A stretch of DNA of 64,000 bases, taken from Arion vulgaris (lineage: Eukaryota; Mollusca; Gastropoda; Stylommatophora; Arionidae). Location of the stretch: positions 30,408,066 through 30,472,065 of the forward strand of contig CM036765.1 of NCBI GenBank assembly GCA_020796225.1, read 5' to 3'. How positions within the stretch are numbered: the first letter of the stretch is position 1; each line of letters starts with the position of its first letter. Below, piece by piece: positions 1-9,400 of the stretch. Under the pieces are notes generated by a model. The model saw nothing but the letters and a program-made list of their open reading frames with translations. It did not search any database and was not told where the DNA came from. The position numbers and the translations under genes were made by a program.

Positions 1-210
1 ATGTTACATAGGGCATGCAAGTAATTTCTCCATACCGCTGTCCTGCCTGGGCAACTCGCTCAATCTCGTCCATGGAATTGAGTCTGATATTTCTTGCTTC
101 TCTCTACAAAATTTGTCTCATGGTTTCCCTAGGCAGTCTGCTCTTTCTTGAACCTTTTGCCTCCCACTTCAATGCCTGCTTTGCTATGCTCTGATAATTT
201 CTGCTCTAAA
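1..210 (-). mobile_element. LINE ORF2 C-terminal remnant
   Basis: The minus strand reads KQALKWEAKGSRKSRLPRE, a stop, then LNSMDEIERVAQAGQRYG. This is the basic tail found after the reverse transcriptase of many LINEs (usually KRRRGRPRKTWRR-type). The same family recurs at 41105-41620 and 55390-55865, where parts of it have become minisatellites. Confidence 0.55.
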
Positions 211-343
211 TGCAACAGATTTTATTGATAGTAGCAATAGGCACTTGTAACTGTATGTATATAAATTGATTTATCGTAAGTTTGTGATAGTTTTCTCTCT
301 AGAAATACAAAAATTGCTAAATGAATGCATCTTTCTAAAACAG

Positions 344-481
344 ATGAGTTCAACATTTATACAAGAGAAGCTGGGGCTGGAGGTCTGTCTATTGCAGTAG
401 AAGGTCCCTCTAAAGCTGAAATTGAATTCAAGGACAAGAAAGATGGCTCATGCCAGGTTTTATATAGAGTATCTGAGCCTG
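344..481 (+). CDS. FLN: Filamin exon: repeat 21, first half
   Basis: The acceptor cag ends at 343 and the donor GTATGT starts at 482. The exon begins with two bases of a split codon and ends with one, so it joins 2551 in frame. It encodes [36 protein letters not shown] and so on, the A-D strands of a filamin Ig repeat. An open frame continues upstream to 325, but that part is intron. Confidence 0.93.
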
Positions 482-3400
482 GTATGTTTGTATGTGTTTA
501 TGGTTCATCATATTTCTATGTGATAAGAACAACTGTTAATAAGTATTGCATGAAAATTGTTTTTTTTTTCTTTTCCATTTCTTTCACTTTTTCCCATGCT
601 TCTGTTTTAATAAGAACACTTGTTTAATTTATTATAGACTTGTTAACTTCTTTTCATCTCATTTATTGCACTCTTTTCACTAAATATATACATAAAACAT
701 GTAAAGACAAAGTAATACAGTTTTACACAAAGTACAAAAACAAGATAAGCGATGTTTCGATCAAAAGGCCTTTATCAAGCAAAGGATACAAAAGAAGCAA
801 AGAAATTCAGACTTTCTATAGGACAGACATAACATATACAATTAGACAATACATCCCTAACTGCCCTAAAATGAAAATATGTGACTAAAAGCAGAAACCG
901 AATATATATGTGCAGTATAGATGACAGCATAGCCAACTACCACAATGTTATCATTACTCTTGGAATGAAATCTAGAGATTATGGCAATATGAAGGCTGAG
1001 CTCACATTTAAACAACTGATAGCAGATAGTGCAAGTGATGATGTTTATACCAATGGGTCTGTGCATTGTGGTGAGAAGTCAGACTGGGGTATCCTGGCTA
1101 GTGCGCATGGTAGGTTTGTTGGAGAGCGAAACAGAGCATACAGGATAACATGCTTCCAATATGAGGATGGAGATTGAGGCTGTTACTTCTGCCCTCCAGG
1201 GGCTATCTGGAACTCTTCTTCTTCTTCTTTACGTTCGTTCTTTATAACCAATTTTAAACACTCTTTGTGATATGTTTGATCTTTGCCAAGAATGTGTATA
1301 CGTTGCACATTGGCTTGGCAGGCCCCTAAATGCATAGACTTCTACACATTTAGGACATGTGCATCCGATTTCAGCCAAACCTCCTTAGTCGCCTCTTACG
1401 ACATGTGTGGCAGGTAACAGTGATTCTATTCTTTACACCCCAAATTTGGGTCCCGGTAACAACTCGGGCAATCTGGAAATCTATTTACTGGGGTTGTTGT
1501 ATCCGACTCTCAGTGGATGCTTCGAAGGTCCACAATGGCAGGTTGTGGTATGAGTGGATGTCATCTATTGAGGTTTCCAACATATAGAGGTGTACGTGGA
1601 TCTACTGTCCTGTGCATGCAGATGTTTGCGGAAATGAGAAAGCAGACATACTTGCATCAATAACATTGATTGTCATGGAGTTTAGGATGAATATCAGGGA
1701 TGTTCTTTGGTCTCTTCATGACTGCCTGTTGGATGAGGACACTAAAATTGTTGTCGAATCCATCCAGTGATTTAAGAAGTTATGGAGTTAGCATTGCACA
1801 AGTAAAACTAGATGTCTGATGACAGAGTGAGGCGTATGTTTAACCAGCAAGCCACAGGAACCTTCAGTATGTATACCCTTTAACATCTGTTGGTGGAGAC
1901 TGAGCACCTACTATGGGTCTGCTCAGAGTGCTATGATGTTGGTTCAGTAACCAATAACAGTATGTTGACATTCTGTTGTCCTGGTCTGAAGAGACATGGA
2001 GGTGATTTTGTTTCTGCTGCCCTCTGACATGCTTATATCAGCAAAGTATCTCATTCTGAGATTACTTTCTTACACTAATCTAGTTACTCAGTTTACTGTC
2101 TTCATATTCAAACACCTTCACCTTGTGCCCTCAGTATATGTAAATACACAATGAAGTCATAAATCTGTTTTTGCCAAGCTATATTTTACAGTGAAGGAGA
2201 TGTCCACATCTTCCTCTTCTTCAAACGCTCCATGTCGATTACTTGTTAAACCACTCTTTGTGATTTCTATATAATCTGAGCCTAAGAGCAATTGTACATT
2301 GTGCCAGTTATGCGCTTACAAGTAGGCCAGCATATCCGATCAGCATACGCTTTTTATTTATTATGGTAGCTTCCCTAAGCCCCTACCTCAGTCACCTTGT
2401 ACAACACGTCTTGTAGGTTGCAGTGTTACTATTCTTTGCTATCCTTAGGGACCGAGAACACACTGGGGAATGTCCATAAAATTTACTGATTTGATTTCAA
2501 TAGAGAAGAAAATATATCACAATAAACTTCACATTTTTGGTTTTAACTAGGTGAATACTATGTGTCTGTGAAATTCAACGATGAGCATATCCCAGACTCT
2601 CCCTTCCGTGTCAGTATCACACCCTCCATTGGTGATGCCAGAAAGCTCTCTGTTCAATCTCTGCAAGACAGAGGACTTCAGGTGAGTGCAAAGAAATTTT
2701 TTTTAATGATTTCAACATTTTAGATAGATTGCTTGAACACATCTAGTCAGTTTTATTATACTAGTGACTTGGGGATACTGATGCATAGCAGAATATGTTT
2801 TTCTTATGTTTTTCTATTCTTCATGCTGTATGTTTTAACTGATTCAGTACCAGGTTTTTTCACCTCTGGACGGAATTATTTTTTAGCTTCAAAAATATTG
2901 CACACATACTTTAGTTAAATTAAAATATTGTTTCTAAATATGATTTAAAGTTGAACTTATTATATATCAAATTAAAGATAAATGATTGTACTTTCATAAA
3001 ATATTTATTGTATGCTAAAATATAATGTTGTGTTGACTGTGCATGACAAATATTAGCATGTAATAAAAAATTAATTGAAATTGTGAGAACAAAAATCCAA
3101 CTTACCAAGGGCCTTGAGGAACAATATGGTGAATAAATCAGTGTAACTGCTCTCTTTATATAAGTAATCCATTTATGAATACACAAAAATTAAGAAAATA
3201 TTGACGGAATATATGGTTTACTAACTGTTCGCAAATTAGCAACACGACCATCTGGGAAACCCGACTGGGGCAACGCTCCTCTCGCAGCTGGTTGGGAAAC
3301 ACTACTAGTATTATTTAAATTATTAATAATGAGTATTTAAATCACAAACTTCTGTGTCATCAGAAGCTTCACTATCTTCACTATCAGTATCTACATCTTC

Positions 3401-6400
3401 ATGCAACCAATCTCGCGCTTCTGCAGCTGTAAACGTGCAGAACGAGCTGATAACAAACCATTTCTAGACTCTGAATTGTTAGACATTATTTTTAATCACA
3501 GGGTAACTTGAAAACGAAAATTAAACTTGGTTTCACTTCTGATTCTAGTCAAAACCACGATGTTGTGATTTGGTTATCGTTAGTACTTCCTTTCTACTTA
3601 GTTTTCGGTTGATATAAAACTACAATCGGAGTGAAAATTAATAAAAACTCAACGCAATAGTAGCCGTCTTTTAAAAGACGCTTGGGACACGCAGATAAGA
3701 AATATGTGCACTAGAGTGTTCCACGGGACTGAATCAGTTAAGTGATCCCTTCTTAATTATATGACTATCATGCCTGTGTAGTGCCTGTGTCCGCAAGGGA
3801 AGCAAAGAATAGAACGATTGCAACCTACAAGGCATGGCGTAAGAGGTGACTGATGTAGGGCCTAGGAAAGCTATCCTAGTAAATAAAAAGTATTGCAGAA
3901 ATTGAATGTGGCACTTGTAGGCACATAACTGGCACAACGTACAATCACTCTTAGGCTCAGACCTCATACAAATCACACAGAGTGGTTTACAAGTGGTCGA
4001 TATGGAGCGTTCAAAGAAGAATATGACTGTCATATTATTTTTTTAAATGTTTTATTGGGGATTAAATGTCAAGACCCGCCCACATGTTGCTGGGGCTCGC
4101 ATAGGGAGCAAAGAACATGGTCGATATTTCGAAGAAGAAATGTCAAGGCAGGCAGGCTACTGTCAACCTAAATATGGATACCTGGTTACATCAGAAAATG
4201 TTGGCTTTTTATCTGTGCGACCTTATGATCTAGTACTAGTCCTGGAGAGGACTATTTACATTGATGCAATAAATCATGCTGTGAAGCATGGTGTGAATTT
4301 TGTATGCAACCTTTGATGTGGTCTAGGACTATGCATGCTTGAAAAGTGCTGTCAACCTTATGATATCTTACGCTGGAATGTAGTCAGTGGCTCTTGTAAA
4401 TGTGCCTTCGTCAGCGCATCACCATTGTAGGGAGCTTAGTCATGTTCTAGCACCAAGAAGCACCCTGGTCCTCAAAAGACTGATTATCAGGTCTCATGAC
4501 TGAACAGAAAACTACATGGACCTCTGTGTGAGCTACAAAAGACTGAAGTTTATTCAAGAGACAATGTTGAATGTATAGACAATATTTAAAGTTAACGAAT
4601 GGAAGCTCGGTCTTGTGCCATATCCGTGTTTTGGACTTTTCATATCTTTGTATGATCTTATGGTTATGACTAGCTGGGAAAAGGATTGCTACATTGTTGA
4701 AATGTAAGTTTTTCAATGTGTCACTGCTGATATTTATATGCTGTTATGTATGTAAATATTAACATTTCTACTTTGATCTTACACAGGTGGGCAAACCAGC
4801 TGCATTTGTGGTTAACTTCAATGGTGCTAAAGGTAGACTGACGGCCAGGGTAATCTCTCCATCTGGTGCTGAGGAAGAGGCCCTGGTTCAGGAAATCGAT
4901 AATGGTAATATAGCATACTCTCATTGTAACATGTAATTTCAGAACCAGTGTGTGCAATTAATTGCAATACTAGACTCCATGTGCATGAAATGAATTGCAA
5001 TAGTAAGCTAAGTGTTGCGTTTTGTGTGGATTGAACTGCAAGAAGACCAGTCTGTTACGATTCATTTAAAAATTGGGGTGTTTAATAGCACTGAAAATTT
5101 AGTGTTAAAAAGGTAAAAAAAACAATTTTTGTACCATGTGGTGTGTTGGAAAATACGGTGATGGTCTGTATTTTTCCTTGATTACCTAATGTCACACTGT
5201 GTATGATTTGTCAACATTGCACCAGCCACCTTTACTTCCAATGTTTCTGGTAATCTCTAGCTTGTAGTGTCAACAGAGAAAATGAGCACCATATCCAAAG
5301 AAATGCTGGGATGGATTGACATGTAATACACATGGGAACTAACTCTGTCACGAAAACTGCCCTGAAATGAACACCAGAGGGTAAACAAAAACATGAAAGA
5401 CCCAAAACGACCTGGAGGAGAACAGTAGAACAAGAACTGAAAGAAATGAATCAGTTAAAATACAACATAGAGGATTGCCAAGAACAGAGAAGAATTGTGT
5501 GCGTTGTTGCTCCTAAGCATCAGGGACTAGGGATAGAGAGAGATTCTCTGGTACCCACTTGAGGCTAGGTCAACCCGAGACTCAATAAGGTCTAAACAAT
5601 TCCATTTCTATTATGAAATTTGCTCCTGAGATCATGCACATATGAAATCAGGGCAATAACCATTACACTATCATGACTTTCAAAGCCCAGTGTGCATATG
5701 TATGTACAATTGCAATAAAGTACCAGTGTTTGTTGTGTGAATCTAATTGCAATGAAAAGACCAGTATTTAAATATCTGTTTTGATTGTTGTAAACAGCGC
5801 CTTTGATATGGACGATGTGATTCTCCAGTGATGACTTAACCCATTTCAAATGTATTTTTATGTGTATCTTCTATGTAGGTCGGTATGCAGTGAGGTTTAT
5901 CCCACGTGAGAATGGAGTCCACATGGTGCATGTTCTTTTTGACAACTACCACATCCCAGAGTCTCCCTTTAAAATCTGTGTGGGCAAGATTGATGCTGAT
6001 GCTGGCAAAGTCACTGCCTATGGTGATGGACTTAAAACTGGAAAAACAGGTTGGTATATAACCCATTAGCAGACATGATTGATAAAGTGTTTTCACCGCC
6101 TCTTGATATTTCTGAGGTCGACCTTTGTGTGAACTGCCTTTTGGATTTGTATCCACATCTGAGTAGCATTGCTCTTTGAGGCCCACTGTTGGTTGGCAAT
6201 CTGCTTATGTAGCCGAACATTTTATATTCCATATTCTAAAAGGGTGTCTCATTTGTGTGTCATTGAGAGTCTTTGTGTGTTTCATTTAATTTTAGCTATA
6301 ACATACTGCCATCAATGTAATAAACCCTAGAATCAAATATGACTAATTCTTTAAAACAATGAAAACTACCGTTCATGAGGCTTGTCTTTTTTAGGAATAA

Positions 6401-9400
6401 ATAAATTACTTCATGTTTTTAACTCTTTCCACGCTGAGTTATTTCCTCAATTTTTAAGCAGTTTTAATTCAAGGGAGGTAAAAAAAAAAACAACGATCCC
6501 AACTACTCGTCAATAAATAAACATATATATATTAAATTGAAGAAAACTGGACAACCCAATAGAATAACAAGGTTGAAAAGTAGTATACGTAAAACAGTAG
6601 AAGTAAAACTAGAAAGACTTCTTATAAGGGAAGCAACTATATGGCGCAGTGTACGGCTAATAGCGTGCAATGGACTTCCGCCATGGCGCATTGTGTGGCT
6701 TAAAGCGTGGAAGGAGTTAATTAATATTATCAACTCTGCTGACTTTATATTACAATACTGTGGATTCAGCTGTGATCTAATTTATCAGAAATATGACTAC
6801 CATAGGATTTTATAGCAAAGTATTATATAGGTTGTTTATTTTTAAACTATTTTTGTAACTATTTTTTTAAACAACTTTCTATATTTTTATATCAATTGTG
6901 ACATTTACAGTAAATTAATTTGTTATTATTATGAATAACAGTTTGGGTATGTATTACTCCAGTTTTCAAGAACTATTTGTTGCTATATATTAGAAATTGT
7001 GATGATGAGAAAGCAATGTAGCTGGTGACTGAAGAGAGAATGCAGGTTAAGATTGGAGACTCGAGAAACAACATAGTAATATAACCAGATATGCACTTCT
7101 TCTTCTTTGCGTTTGTTCTTTACGACCAATTTTAATCAATCTTTGTGATTTGTTTGATCTCTGCCAAGAATGTATATACGTTGCCAAGAATGTATATCGT
7201 TGCACATTGGTTTGGTAGGCCCCTAAACGCATAGACTTAGGACACATGCATCCGATTTCAGCCAAACCTCCTTAGTCGGCTCTTACGACATGCATGGCAG
7301 GTAACAGTGGCTCTATTCTTTACACCCCAAATTTGGGCCCGGTAACCACTCGGGCGAGATATGCACTAAACTGAAGCCTATTGTGAAAGAGCAGGATATG
7401 GAAGCTGAAAAACAGTATACGGGACCCAAAGACGTCAGCCTCGTCATCGGAATATGAACAGCTAACAGAATATGATAAGACAGCTCAGAATGAAAATGGA
7501 GAATGATACTGTCTTGTGTTGTCAATGGAACAACAGACAAAGTGCTCATTACAAAGCTTTTGACTTTACTATTGCCCTCCTGCTAGCAAGTAATGTTTGC
7601 ATTGTAATTTCTAGTCAAAGCCAATTATAAACTCATAGGGCCGGTGTACTCAGGTAAATATTCTAGGAAATACCAGAACAGGTCACGTGACCTTACATTC
7701 CGGTATTGTATATAGACGAATTCATTTTAAAATCAACACAACATGTTAAATCAAGGTTATATTATGTAACAAGTTAAGTTTAACAATAAGAAATATAACC
7801 ATAGAATTGAGTAAAAGTGCAAAAAAACTTGCAGTGTTCTATCAAACATATAAATTCCAGCCCCCAACTGAAACTAGGTCAGGGTTTCCTGTCAGTTATA
7901 CCAGAGCCAACTATAAACTACTGGGCCTTCGGGCTCAGGTAAGAATTATTGGAAATCAGACCCCAACTACACCACGTGACCTCGCATTCCAGTATTGGTG
8001 TATATAGACGAATTCATTTTAAAATCAACACAAAATGCTAACTCTAAGTCATATTATCCAACAAGTTAAGTTTAACAATAAGGAATATCAATATAATGAA
8101 TATGTTTCACCAACAATAACCATAGACTCACCGAATTGAGTAAAATTGCAAAAAAGCCTGCAGTGTTCTATCAAACATCTGTATTTTCCAGATCCCTTTT
8201 CTTATCTAGGTCAGGGAATACCCGGCCAGTTGTCTGGCCTGTGCTAGAGCCAGGCTGTGGTTATACAGACTAATATTAGAGTTGGCTGTGATCTAGTTAA
8301 CTCTCAGTAATGTTTCATGTCTACCTCAAACAGGTCAAGTGGCCAAGTTCATTGTCAACACAGTCAATGCTGGGTCTGGTTCTTTAGCTGTCACAGTGGA
8401 AGGTCCTTCAAAGGTTAAGCTGGAATGCAGAGAGGTTAGACAAGAGAAATCACTTTTTATTTGTTAATATATTAATTATTATTACTAAAGTATATTGAAA
8501 GGTAACACTATTAGATGAACCATTGAACAATTCACAACCATAACAAGAGATGAGAAATACATATTCTATGTCAGCTAACATCACATTGATGTCATTGTTA
8601 TTCTTAAATCTAGTGCACTTGTGTTTCCGGGGCCCAAAGAGGATGCCAAGAATAGTAACACTGCGACCTACAAGGCATGTCGTAAGAGGAGGCGGTTGAG
8701 GTCTAGGGATGATGGGGTCACAGATAAGAAGCTTATGGAGGAAACAAGACAGATTTCAGTGACCATGAGATTCAAAGTACTTGAAGCTTAGATCCTCCAA
8801 GTTTGATCGTTTTCAGGAAAACCTATTGTCCGTGTAACTCGTGCCTCGAGTCTAATCGGGTTTAAAAGACAGTGAGAATATTTAATTACTGTCATTGTCA
8901 AAACAAATAAAATTGTTAAAGGTTCAGAAATGCAGTGTTGCATGAGGACGGTGTCCCATTGATTGCCTATAGACCATGAATTGCCTGCTAAAAAGACACA
9001 GAAATGTAGAGGATGCATGCTATTGATATCAGAAAGTGACAATAAATTTTCATACATGTTTTGAGAGATTGTATAGACAACTTAACTCGATGGCACTGGT
9101 GTATAGGCAATTTAACTTGATGGCACTAGGAAAAAGTTCAGAACTAAGTGCTATGCAAGGAGGTTTGCACAAGACCATTATAGACTAGACATGTGTACAA
9201 ACATTGCATAAACTTGGATGTAATATCAATATTCATTTCTGTATGGTGATACAAGTTATAGACCTTAATTAGTTGTACTGTTTGCAGTAGTTCTAAGCTT
9301 ATGTTCTTATGTCTTCAGATTGAAGAGGGCTATGAGTTCAGTTATAGTCCAACTGCCCCTGGTGACTACCTGATTTGTATCAGATACGCTGGTGTCAACA

